The position numbers and the translations under genes were made by a program. Positions 52,310 to 59,947 of a stretch of 64,000 nucleotides of DNA are shown here, piece by piece. Every line of letters starts with the position of its first letter. Position 1 is the stretch's first letter. The notes beneath the pieces were generated by a model. The model was not told where the DNA came from. It worked only from the letters and a program-made list of their open reading frames with translations, and did not search any database. Origin of the DNA: Aquipseudomonas ullengensis (GTDB lineage Bacteria; Pseudomonadota; Gammaproteobacteria; Pseudomonadales; Pseudomonadaceae); assembly GCF_014174475.1 (NCBI RefSeq), contig NZ_JACJUD010000002.1, positions 422,422 to 486,421 on the forward strand, given 5' to 3'.

Positions 52310-54298
52310 GTGCGAGATTTGTTGTCGGTTTTTCTCTTTCCCAGCCGTGCCGCCCTGCAATTCGCCTGCAAAACCTTGCTGGGCGGCGGGTTGGCGCTGT
52401 GGTGCGCGTTCCGTTTCGGCCTTGAACAACCGCAGTGGGCGCTGATGACGGCCATCATCGTGGCCCAGCCGTTGTCCGGGATGGTGGTGCAGAAGGGCAT
52501 GGCACGCCTGCTCGGGACGCTGGTCGGCACCTGCATGTCGGTGCTGTTCATGGGCCTGTTCGCCCAGGCGCCTTGGTTGTTCCTGCTGGTGATGGCCTTG
52601 TGGATGGGCCTGTGCACGGCTGCCTCGACGCTGCTGCGCAGCGCCTGGGCCTATGCCTTCGTGCTGTCGGGGTACACGGTGGCGATCATCTGCCTGCCGG
52701 CGATCAGCCATCCGCTGGCGGTGTTCGATCAGGCCGTGGCGCGCTGCACGGAGATCTGCCTGGGCATTCTCTGCGCCACCGCCTGCAGCGCGCTGCTCTG
52801 GCCACAGCGGGTCGAGCTGCAAGTGGCGCAGCAGGCGCGCCTGACCTGGGAGGCCGGCATGCAGGCGGTGAGTGGCGCGCTGAGTGGTGCCACCCAGGGG
52901 CGCCAGGGCTTGCTGGAAGTGCTCGGGCGCATCGTCGCGGTGGATGCCCAGCGCGAGCACACCTGGTTCGAGGGCGAGCGTGGGCGCCAACGCGGTCGTG
53001 CATTGCGCGTGCTGACGCGTGATCTGCTCAGCCTGTTGCGCCTGGCGCGCGGTGTCGCGCGGCAATGGCGCCAGCTGTCGCCGGTCGAGGCGCTGGGGCT
53101 GGCGCCGTGGTTGAGCGAGGTGCAGGGGGCGCTGGCCGAGCCGCAGCACGCCGATCTGCCTGCTCTGCGTGAGCGTTTGCGCCTGGAGTCCCAGGATGAG
53201 CGCCACCCGCCGCTTCGACAGTTCTGCCTGGCGCGCCTGGCCGTGCTGATCCGCCAGTTCCTGCTGGCACGCGAGGCGCTGCGTGCGGTTGAACTGGGTG
53301 TGGCGCCAAAGGATGCGCCGCCGCCGCTGTCCTGGCACCGCGATGTGCAGACGGCGCTGGTCTACGGCCTGCGCAGTGCGCTGACCTTCATCGCGCTGTC
53401 GGCGTTCTGGCTGCTCAGTGCCTGGCCATCGGCCAGTGGCGCCTTGCTGATGGCGGTGGTGCTCTGCAGTCTTTTTGCCAGCCGCGAGAACGCGGCGCAG
53501 ATCGGTATGGGCTTTCTGCGCGGGGTGCTCTATGCGTTGCCGGTGGCCTTCGTTGCCGGCCAGTTGCTGCTGCCGCAATGGAGCGGTTTTCCGCTGCTGT
53601 GCCTGGCCCTCGGCGTGCCCCTGTTGTTTGGCGTGCTGGGCATGGCGCGCCCGGCGCTGGCGGGCACTTCGACGGCGTTCTGCCTGCAGTTCATCACCCT
53701 CTGTGCACCGCAGAACAACATGGTTTATGACGTGGCGGCCTTCATCAATTCGGGCATTGCCATGCTGGTCGGGGTCAGTTGCGCGGTGCTGGCATTCCGC
53801 CTGGTGAGCCTGCAGAACCCGATATGGCATGGCCGCCGCCTGCTGCGCGCGAGCCTCGATGACCTGGCGCGCCTGACCTCGCGGACTCTGCCCGGTGCCG
53901 ACAACTGGTTCGGCGGGCGGATTGCCGATCGTCTGCTGCAACTGGCGCGGCACTACCCGGTGTTGCCCAGTGAAACCCGCAGCCGTTGGGACGATGGCGT
54001 GGCCTGCCTTGACCTGGGCGACGAGCTGCTGCACCTGCGCGCCTGCCTGACCGTGGCCCAGGTGCCACAGGGCGAGGCCGAGCAGCGCTTCTGGCGGCAG
54101 TTGCAGCAGGTACTGCAGATCGGCCCGGACAGCGCCCAGGCCGCTGCCCTCGAACAAACCGGACAGCAGCTGCAGCAGGCGCTGCTGGGGTATCCGCAGT
54201 CGGCCGAGTTGCGCCTGGCCGAGGCCGCGCTGCTGCAATTGCAGGTCAGCTGGCGGCAGTGGTGCGAACGACAAGGAGACGGTTATGGATTTGCATGA
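52310..54298 (+). CDS. FUSC-family aromatic-acid/efflux inner-membrane protein
   Basis: 662 residues in the AaeB/FUSC layout: a first block of about six helices (15-165), a cytoplasmic domain (170-340), a second helical block (345-505) and a C-terminal cytoplasmic domain (510-662). Conserved-looking pieces are FRFGLEQPQWALMTAIIVAQ and FWLLSAWPSASGALLMAVVL. It starts with GTG at 52310. It overlaps the DUF1656 gene by 14 nt and is followed by an HlyD-type gene, the usual three-gene efflux set. The substrate is probably a small aromatic acid or biocide, by family analogy. Confidence 0.9.
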   Translation: MRDLLSVFLFPSRAALQFACKTLLGGGLALWCAFRFGLEQPQWALMTAIIVAQPLSGMVVQKGMARLLGTLVGTCMSVLFMGLFAQAPWLFLLVMALWMGLCTAASTLLRSAWAYAFVLSGYTVAIICLPAISHPLAVFDQAVARCTEICLGILCATACSALLWPQRVELQVAQQARLTWEAGMQAVSGALSGATQGRQGLLEVLGRIVAVDAQREHTWFEGERGRQRGRALRVLTRDLLSLLRLARGVARQWRQLSPVEALGLAPWLSEVQGALAEPQHADLPALRERLRLESQDERHPPLRQFCLARLAVLIRQFLLAREALRAVELGVAPKDAPPPLSWHRDVQTALVYGLRSALTFIALSAFWLLSAWPSASGALLMAVVLCSLFASRENAAQIGMGFLRGVLYALPVAFVAGQLLLPQWSGFPLLCLALGVPLLFGVLGMARPALAGTSTAFCLQFITLCAPQNNMVYDVAAFINSGIAMLVGVSCAVLAFRLVSLQNPIWHGRRLLRASLDDLARLTSRTLPGADNWFGGRIADRLLQLARHYPVLPSETRSRWDDGVACLDLGDELLHLRACLTVAQVPQGEAEQRFWRQLQQVLQIGPDSAQAAALEQTGQQLQQALLGYPQSAELRLAEAALLQLQVSWRQWCERQGDGYGFA

Positions 54299-54488
54299 GT
54301 GGGCCTGGGGCGGTGTGCTGCTCAGCCCGATGCTGGTTTACGCGCTGCTGGCGCTGCTGCTCACCGGCGTGCTGCGCCTGGGCCTGCAGCGCGCCGGGGT
54401 AGCGCGCTGGATATGGCACGAGGCGCTGTTCGACTCGGCCCTTTATGTGTGTGTGCTGGCAGCGCTGGTCGCGCTGTTATCTGCCTGA
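54285..54488 (+). CDS. DUF1656 small membrane protein (AaeX-like)
   Basis: 67 residues with two membrane helices (about 12-32 and 45-65). The N-terminus MDLHEWAWGGVLLSPMLVYA and the FDSALYVCVLAAL end are typical of DUF1656, the small component found between FUSC and HlyD genes in these pumps. It overlaps the end of the FUSC gene by 14 nt in a different frame; AAGGAG precedes the ATG. Confidence 0.92.
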   Translation: MDLHEWAWGGVLLSPMLVYALLALLLTGVLRLGLQRAGVARWIWHEALFDSALYVCVLAALVALLSA

Positions 54489-54503
54489 GCAAGGAACCTT
54501 GAT

Positions 54504-55394
54504 ATGCAAGCTGCTGTGCGCAAGCTGATTACCCTGGCCCTGGTGGTCGTCGCCATCGCCGCCGGCTACTGGCTGTGGAATTACTACATGCTGTCGCCCT
54601 GGACGCGCGACGCGCGGGTGCGCGCCGATGTGGTGATCGTCGCGCCCGATGTGTCCGGTTGGGTGGTCGAACTCAAGGTGCACGACAACCAGCAGGTCAA
54701 GGCTGGGGACCTGCTGTTGAGCATCGACCGTGAGCGCTACCAGGCCGCCCTGGACAAGGCGCGCGCGCTGGCCGAGACGCGTCACCAGCAATTGCGCCTG
54801 CGTGAGCACGAGGCCAGTCGTCGTGTGCAACTGGGGCCGCAGGCGATCAGTGCGGAATTGCGCGAGAACGCGCAGATCAGCGCCGCCATCGCCCGCAGCG
54901 AATACCAGGAAGCCCTGGCGGACGTGAAGGTGGCCGAACTCAACCTGACTCGCAGCGAAGTGCACGCGCCACGCGACGGGCAGATCACCAACCTGCACCT
55001 GGCCCAGGGTAACTATGTCCAATCCGGCCAGGCGCTGATGGCGCTGGTGGTCGACGACTCGTTTTATGTGCAGGCCTATTTCGAGGAAACCAAACTGCCG
55101 CAGGTGCAGGTCGGCGCGCCGGTGCGGGTGCTGTTGATGGGCGGCGATGTGCCGCTGCAAGGCGAGGTGGAAAGCATCAGCCGCGGCATCACCGACCGCA
55201 ACGCGGTGCCGGACAGCCAGTTGCTGGCCAATGTCGAGCCGACCTTCAACTGGGTACGCCTGGCCCAGCGCATTCCGGTGCGGATCAAGCTCAAGGAGTT
55301 GCCGCAGCACCTGCAGCTGAGTGCGGGGATGACGGCCAGTGTGAAGGTGCTGGCTGAGGCAGCGAGCGAGCAGCAGGCAGTAAGCGCGCCTTAG
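54504..55394 (+). CDS. HlyD-family membrane fusion protein of the FUSC pump (AaeA-like)
   Basis: 296 residues. An N-terminal membrane anchor (about 8-25, ITLALVVVAIAAGYWLW) is followed by lipoyl-half strands (VVELKVHDNQQVKAGDLLLS), a short coiled coil (about 75-135), the matching strand VHAPRDGQITNLHLAQGNYV and barrel segments. It completes the FUSC/DUF1656/HlyD efflux operon, 15 nt after the DUF1656 gene. It should bridge the inner-membrane pump to an outer-membrane channel encoded elsewhere. Confidence 0.92.
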   Translation: MQAAVRKLITLALVVVAIAAGYWLWNYYMLSPWTRDARVRADVVIVAPDVSGWVVELKVHDNQQVKAGDLLLSIDRERYQAALDKARALAETRHQQLRLREHEASRRVQLGPQAISAELRENAQISAAIARSEYQEALADVKVAELNLTRSEVHAPRDGQITNLHLAQGNYVQSGQALMALVVDDSFYVQAYFEETKLPQVQVGAPVRVLLMGGDVPLQGEVESISRGITDRNAVPDSQLLANVEPTFNWVRLAQRIPVRIKLKELPQHLQLSAGMTASVKVLAEAASEQQAVSAP

Positions 55395-55478
55395 TCCAGG
55401 CTGGATGCGAAATAAACGACGGTTGCAACGGCAATAAAGCCGGAGCTTGGCTTGAGTCGCTACGCGTGCACCTAGTCT

Positions 55479-55497
55479 AAGTGGGCTGGCTCCTACA
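55479..55497. repeat. Half copy of the GTAGGAGCCAGC repeat
   Basis: GTGGGCTGGCTCCTACAGAT keeps only the right arm of the REP-like pair seen at 26274, 32757 and 62091. The opposite arm is missing. Confidence 0.6.
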
Positions 55498-55530
55498 GAT
55501 CGTGCACACATAACTGACAAGGCACCTATA

Positions 55531-55568
55531 AAAAAGCCCCGTCGGCAGCGTGCAGGCGGGGCCTTTTG
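55531..55568. terminator. Rho-independent terminator (phaJ1 operon, leftward)
   Basis: AAAAAGCCCCG, a 15-nt loop and CGGGGCcTTTTGG form a stem; reading leftwards it ends in GGCTTTTTTATA. It lies just past the phaJ1 stop. Confidence 0.8.
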
Positions 55569-55587
55569 GGCTCGGGCGGGAGCAGCT

Positions 55588-56058
55588 TCAGCCCACCGTG
55601 ACCTGCGGCATCGCTGGCATGGTCACGGTCTGCTCGGCGCGTGGCGCCAGCACTTCGGCTTCACCGTCGACCACTTGCTCGTTGTTCTGGTTGAACACGC
55701 GGGTGGCCAGTTTGACGCGGCCCTTGGGCAGCTTTTCCAGCACTTCCAGCTTCACGGTCAGGGTGTCGCCGAGTTTCACCGGGCGGGTGAATTTCAGGCT
55801 CTGGCCGAGGTAGATGGTGCCCGGGCCGGGCAGGCGGCAGGCGATCGCGGCACTGATCAGCGCGCCGCTGAACATGCCGTGGGCGATGCGCTCCTTGAAC
55901 AGGGTTTCGGCGGCGAAGGCGGCGTCCAGGTGAACCGGGTTGTTGTCGCCGGATACGGCGGCGAACAGCTGGATGTCGCGCTCTTCCACGGTTTTTTCGA
56001 AGCTGGCTTGCTGGCCGACTTCGAGGGCGTCGTAGGGGATGTTGGTGACCTGGGTCAT
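55588..56058 (-). CDS. phaJ1: (R)-specific enoyl-CoA hydratase (MaoC-like)
   Basis: 156 residues. The hot-dog fold has the hydratase-2 motif: AAVSGDNNPVHLDAAFAAET (catalytic Asp and His) and RIAHGMFSGALISAAIACRL. The start MTQVTNIPYDALEVGQQASF and the FTRPVKLGDTLTVKLEVLEK region closely match P. aeruginosa PhaJ1 from memory. It converts trans-2-enoyl-CoA to (R)-3-hydroxyacyl-CoA, feeding polyhydroxyalkanoate synthesis. It overlaps the preceding lipase gene by 4 nt (ATGA). Confidence 0.9.
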   Translation of the reverse strand: MTQVTNIPYDALEVGQQASFEKTVEERDIQLFAAVSGDNNPVHLDAAFAAETLFKERIAHGMFSGALISAAIACRLPGPGTIYLGQSLKFTRPVKLGDTLTVKLEVLEKLPKGRVKLATRVFNQNNEQVVDGEAEVLAPRAEQTVTMPAMPQVTVG

Positions 56059-57014
56059 GCGGGCTCCTTGGCAGGTGTTGAGCACTGACGGCTGTGGGCG
56101 AGGGTGCTGTTCAGCCAGTCGAGCAGATGGGCGGTGACCTCGTCGCGATTGCTCTCGTTGAGCAGCTCGTGGCGGGCTTCAGGGTAAATCTTCAGTTGTA
56201 CGTCCTTGATCCCGGCGGCGCGCAGGGCGCCGGCCAGGTCTGCAAGACGCTTGCCCTGGCTGACCGGGTCACTGTCGCCGCCAACCACCAGCAGCGGCAG
56301 GTCGTGGTCGATCTGCGCCAGGTTGCGCACCGGGGTGATCTGTTTGAAGCCGTCGATCAGGTCGACCCACAGCTGGGTGCAGCAGATGTAGCCGCACAGC
56401 GGGTCGTTGACGTACTTGTCGACTTCCGCCGGGTCGCGGCTGAGCCAGTCGAAGGCCGTGCGGTTGGGCTGGAAGGCCTTGTTGAATGAGCTGAACGAGA
56501 GAAAGTCGATCAGTTTGCTGCGCGCATTCGGGCCCAGGCGCCAGCGTTCGAAGCGGGTCAGCAGGCTGGCGGCTTTGTACAGGCCCAGTGGCTGATAATT
56601 GGAGCCGGACAGGATCGCCCCCTGCAGGCTGCAGCTGTGCTGCATCAGGTAGGCCATGCCGATGTAGCTGCCCATGCTGTGACCGAGCAGGATGATCGGC
56701 GCCTGCGGGTGCTGCTGGCGGATATGGTGGTTGAGGCTGGCGAGGTCGCCGACCACCTTGCTCCAGCCATCGCGGTCGGCATACAGCCCCAGTACACCGT
56801 GCTCAGCGGTGCGGCCGTGGCCGCGCTGGTCGTGGGCGTAAACCTCGAATCCATCCGCCACCAGCACTTCAGCCAGGCGGGCATAGCGCGCGCTGTGCTC
56901 GGCCATGCCGTGGGCGATCATCACCACCGCCTTGGGCGGCTGCTCGGTGAACCAGCGATTGAGATAGAGCTGGGCCCCATCACTGGCGGCGAGCCAGAAC
57001 GCATGGTGCTGCAT
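56055..57014 (-). CDS. Alpha/beta hydrolase, monoacylglycerol lipase/lysophospholipase-like
   Basis: 319 residues. VVMIAHGMAEHSARYARLAE (oxyanion region), YAHDQRGHGRTAEH, the nucleophile elbow ILLGHSMGSYIGMAYLMQ, LLVVGGDSDPVSQGKRL (acid) and YPEARHELLNE (His) match the PldB/monoglyceride lipase group. There is no signal peptide. It probably releases fatty acids from lysophospholipids or monoacylglycerols. Translational coupling to phaJ1 and closeness to fadD1/2 suggest lipid breakdown. Confidence 0.88.
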   Translation of the reverse strand: MQHHAFWLAASDGAQLYLNRWFTEQPPKAVVMIAHGMAEHSARYARLAEVLVADGFEVYAHDQRGHGRTAEHGVLGLYADRDGWSKVVGDLASLNHHIRQQHPQAPIILLGHSMGSYIGMAYLMQHSCSLQGAILSGSNYQPLGLYKAASLLTRFERWRLGPNARSKLIDFLSFSSFNKAFQPNRTAFDWLSRDPAEVDKYVNDPLCGYICCTQLWVDLIDGFKQITPVRNLAQIDHDLPLLVVGGDSDPVSQGKRLADLAGALRAAGIKDVQLKIYPEARHELLNESNRDEVTAHLLDWLNSTLAHSRQCSTPAKEPA

Positions 57015-57088
57015 GGAAGGTCCTTGTCCGTGGGGAAAGCGGCATTGTGCATGGCTGGCCGAATCCGGCAAAGCCCAACGGACCGCGA

Positions 57089-57817
57089 CTACTGTGGCGG
57101 TGCGTGGCGCCGCAGAATCTGCATGTACTCGCCGCTGGCGTGCAGCTCGCGCAGGCCGCGTTCGAACATCGCCGCCCAGTCCGGCTGGCCCGGCGTTTGT
57201 GGGCGGAAGCCGATGAACAGTGGCAGGCGTTCGAGGGCCGGTTCCTGCCAGATCAGCTTGCCGCGCAGCTCATCATCGGCGGCGATCAGGTATTCACCGA
57301 CGGTGCGTTCCAGCAGCACCAGGTCGAAGCGGCGGGCTTCCAGTTTGCGCAGATTGCTGATGTCGTCCACCGCCTCTTCGATGGCAATGCCCGAACGCAG
57401 AATGGTCGGTGGATAGCCGTAGCCGCGCACGATGCCGACCTTGTGGCCCTTGAGGTCGCTGAGTTGGCGAAAGTGCTGCGGTTTGCTGCGCCGCACGAAC
57501 AGCCCGAGCTGGCTGTAGAACAGCGGGCGCGAGGCGTTGAGTTTTTCTTCCATGATTTCCTGTGGCCACAGCGCCAGGGCACCCTGGTAAAGGCCGCTGT
57601 GCAGGTCGGCACGCACTCGCGCCCAAGGCAGGAAGTCGATGCGCACGCGCTGCCCCTGGGTGGCGAAGGCGCGGGTGGTCAGCTCGACGATGCTGCCGCC
57701 AGCAGGCATCAGCTGCGAGCTGTAGGGCGGGTATTCCAGGGTGGCCAGGCGCAATTCGGCGGCCGTGGCCGGCAGCAGGACGAGCGAGAGCAGGGCGGCG
57801 ATCAGGCGCAGGTGCAT
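57089..57817 (-). CDS. Periplasmic SBP_bac_3-type substrate-binding protein, solitary
   Basis: 242 residues. A signal peptide (1-20, ending LPATAA-ELR) precedes a family-3 binding fold: LRLATLEYPPYSSQLMPAGG, SIVELTTRAFATQGQRVRID, LKGHKVGIVRGYGYPPTILR and FDLVLLERTVGEYLIAADDE. It is the fourth such stand-alone protein in the window. The start at 57817 (MHLRLIAALLSLVLL) was chosen because longer starts put charged residues before the signal peptide. It lies upstream of the lipase gene on the same strand. Confidence 0.8.
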   Translation of the reverse strand: MHLRLIAALLSLVLLPATAAELRLATLEYPPYSSQLMPAGGSIVELTTRAFATQGQRVRIDFLPWARVRADLHSGLYQGALALWPQEIMEEKLNASRPLFYSQLGLFVRRSKPQHFRQLSDLKGHKVGIVRGYGYPPTILRSGIAIEEAVDDISNLRKLEARRFDLVLLERTVGEYLIAADDELRGKLIWQEPALERLPLFIGFRPQTPGQPDWAAMFERGLRELHASGEYMQILRRHAPPQ

Positions 57818-58016
57818 GGGCAGGGAGAGGGTCCGGACAAACACATGGATGGTTACAACTAAGGCTAGCAAGCGTGGCGGCGTATCTTCGGCAAGATTCA
57901 CGTGATCAATGACACCTGCCAGCTATTTGCCTGATCCGGTAGAGCTGCTAAGTTCCGGCGATGCCTTCCCCATGCAGCGGGACGGTTCAGACATTAGGTC
58001 AAGGGGAATAAGAACA

Positions 58017-59705
58017 ATGCAACCTGACTTCTGGGACGACAAACGCCCGGCTGGGGTATCCAACCAGCTCGATCTCACCACCTACCGCTCGGTGGTCGAA
58101 GTATTCGAGCGTTCTTGCAAGAAGTTCGCCGATCGTCCGGCCTTCAGCAACCTCGGCGTAACGCTGACCTACGCCGAACTGGAACGCTACTCCGCGGCCT
58201 TCGGCGCCTGGTTGCAAAAGAACACCGACCTAAAGCCCGGCGACCGTATCGCCGTGCAGATGCCCAACATTCTGCAGTACCCGATTGCCGTGTTCGGCGC
58301 CATGCGCGCCGGGCTGATCGTGGTCAACACCAACCCGCTGTACACCGTGCGCGAGATGCGCCATCAGTTCAACGATGCCGGCGTGCGCGCCCTGGTGTAC
58401 CTCAATACCTTCGGCAAGTCGGTGCAGGATGTACTGCCCGACACGCAGATCGAGTACCTGATCGAAGCGCGCATGGGTGACATGTTGCCGAGCCTCAAGG
58501 GCTGGCTGGTCAATACCGTGGTGAAGAAGGTCAAGAAAATGGTGCCGGATTACCACCTGCCCCAGGCCCTGTCCTTCAAGAGCGTGCTCAGCACCGGGCG
58601 CAGTCATGCACTGAAGCCGGTCAAGGTCGGCCCGGACGATGTCGCCGTATTGCAGTACACCGGTGGCACCACCGGCGTGGCCAAGGGCGCCATGCTCACC
58701 CACGGCAACCTGGTGGCGAACATGCAGCAGGTGCACAACTGCCTGCAGCAGCAGGGCGAAGACGGCATGCCGCTGATGCGTGAAGGCGGCGAGATCATGA
58801 TCGCGCCGCTGCCGCTGTACCACATCTATGCCTTCACCGCGAACTGCATGGGCATGATGGTCAGCGGTAACCACAACGTATTGATCACCAACCCGCGCGA
58901 CATTCCCGGCTTCATCAAGGAAATGGGCAAGTGGCAGTTCTCCGCGTTCCTGGGCCTCAACACCCTGTTCGTCGCGCTGATGGACAACCCCGAGTTCAAG
59001 AACCTCGACTTCTCCCGCCTCAAGCTGACCAACTCCGGCGGCACCGCCCTGTCCAAGGCCACTGCCGAGCGCTGGCAGCAGGTCACCGGTTGCGCCGTGG
59101 TGGAAGGTTACGGCCTGACCGAAACCGCCCCGGTGGCGACCACCAACTGCTACGGCGCCCTGGCGCGCCTGGGCACCGTGGGCATCCCGGTGGCGGGCAC
59201 TGCGCTCAAGGTGATCGACGACGAGGGCGTCGAGCAGCCGATCGGTGAGCGTGGCGAGCTGTGCATCAAGGGCCCGCAGGTGATGAAAGGCTACTGGCAG
59301 CGCGAGGAAGCGACCGCCGAAGTGCTCGACGCCGAAGGCTGGTTCAAGACCGGCGACATCGCGGTGATCGACCCGGACGGCTACGTGCGCATCGTCGACC
59401 GCAAGAAGGACATGATCATCGTCTCCGGCTTCAACGTGTACCCCAACGAGATCGAGGACGTGATGATGGCCCACCCGCAGGTGGCCAGTTGCGCGGCCAT
59501 CGGTGTGCCGGACGAGAAATCCGGCGAGGCGGTCAAGCTGTTCATCGTCGCCCGCGAGGGCGGGGTTACCGCCGAAGAGATCAAGGCTTATTGCCGCGAG
59601 AACTTCACTGGCTACAAGGTACCCAAGCACATCGTCTTCAAGGATGCCCTGCCGATGACCCCGGTCGGCAAAATCCTCCGTCGCGAGTTGCGCGACATCG
59701 CGTGA
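58017..59705 (+). CDS. fadD2: Long-chain fatty acid-CoA ligase FadD2
   Basis: 562 residues. The ATP/AMP motif YTGGTTGVAKGAMLTHGN (about 213-230), PLYHIYAFT, GYGLTETAPV and the FadD signature region EGWFKTGDIAVIDPDGYVRI then VDRKKDMIIVSGFN are present; Lys in MTPVGKILRREL is the catalytic lysine. It activates fatty acids to acyl-CoA at the inner membrane. The ATG at 58017 follows AAGGGGAA. Gene order matches P. aeruginosa fadD2 (first) then fadD1. Confidence 0.95.
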   Translation: MQPDFWDDKRPAGVSNQLDLTTYRSVVEVFERSCKKFADRPAFSNLGVTLTYAELERYSAAFGAWLQKNTDLKPGDRIAVQMPNILQYPIAVFGAMRAGLIVVNTNPLYTVREMRHQFNDAGVRALVYLNTFGKSVQDVLPDTQIEYLIEARMGDMLPSLKGWLVNTVVKKVKKMVPDYHLPQALSFKSVLSTGRSHALKPVKVGPDDVAVLQYTGGTTGVAKGAMLTHGNLVANMQQVHNCLQQQGEDGMPLMREGGEIMIAPLPLYHIYAFTANCMGMMVSGNHNVLITNPRDIPGFIKEMGKWQFSAFLGLNTLFVALMDNPEFKNLDFSRLKLTNSGGTALSKATAERWQQVTGCAVVEGYGLTETAPVATTNCYGALARLGTVGIPVAGTALKVIDDEGVEQPIGERGELCIKGPQVMKGYWQREEATAEVLDAEGWFKTGDIAVIDPDGYVRIVDRKKDMIIVSGFNVYPNEIEDVMMAHPQVASCAAIGVPDEKSGEAVKLFIVAREGGVTAEEIKAYCRENFTGYKVPKHIVFKDALPMTPVGKILRRELRDIA

Positions 59706-59753
59706 AATTCCGCTGAGGCCTGTTCTGGCCTGGGTTTCAGCGTTGCGCCTGAG

Positions 59754-59788
59754 AAAATGACCGATCAGCGATGATCGGTCATTTTTTT
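59754..59788 (+). terminator. Rho-independent terminator after fadD2
   Basis: AAAATGACCGATCA and TGATCGGTCATTTTTTT form a 14-bp stem ending in seven Ts. The two ligase genes can therefore be transcribed separately. Confidence 0.92.
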
Positions 59789-59947
59789 GACCGGCAAGGG
59801 CTACTTTGGTGCTGGTCGCTCCTAGGCAAAGCTGCTACTCTCGGCGCGCTTTTTTGCCGCACCCAGTGCCAAAAGAAGGCACACTTATCACAACAAATCG
59901 CCGCCATTCGCGCGGTGAACATAGCTGTAGCTCAGGAGTAGGCTTCC

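Noticed and set aside
52241..54274. A 677-codon minus-strand frame opposite the FUSC gene
   Set aside because: It is Gln/Arg/His-rich low-complexity sequence with no recognisable domain, while the plus strand encodes a clear membrane transporter.
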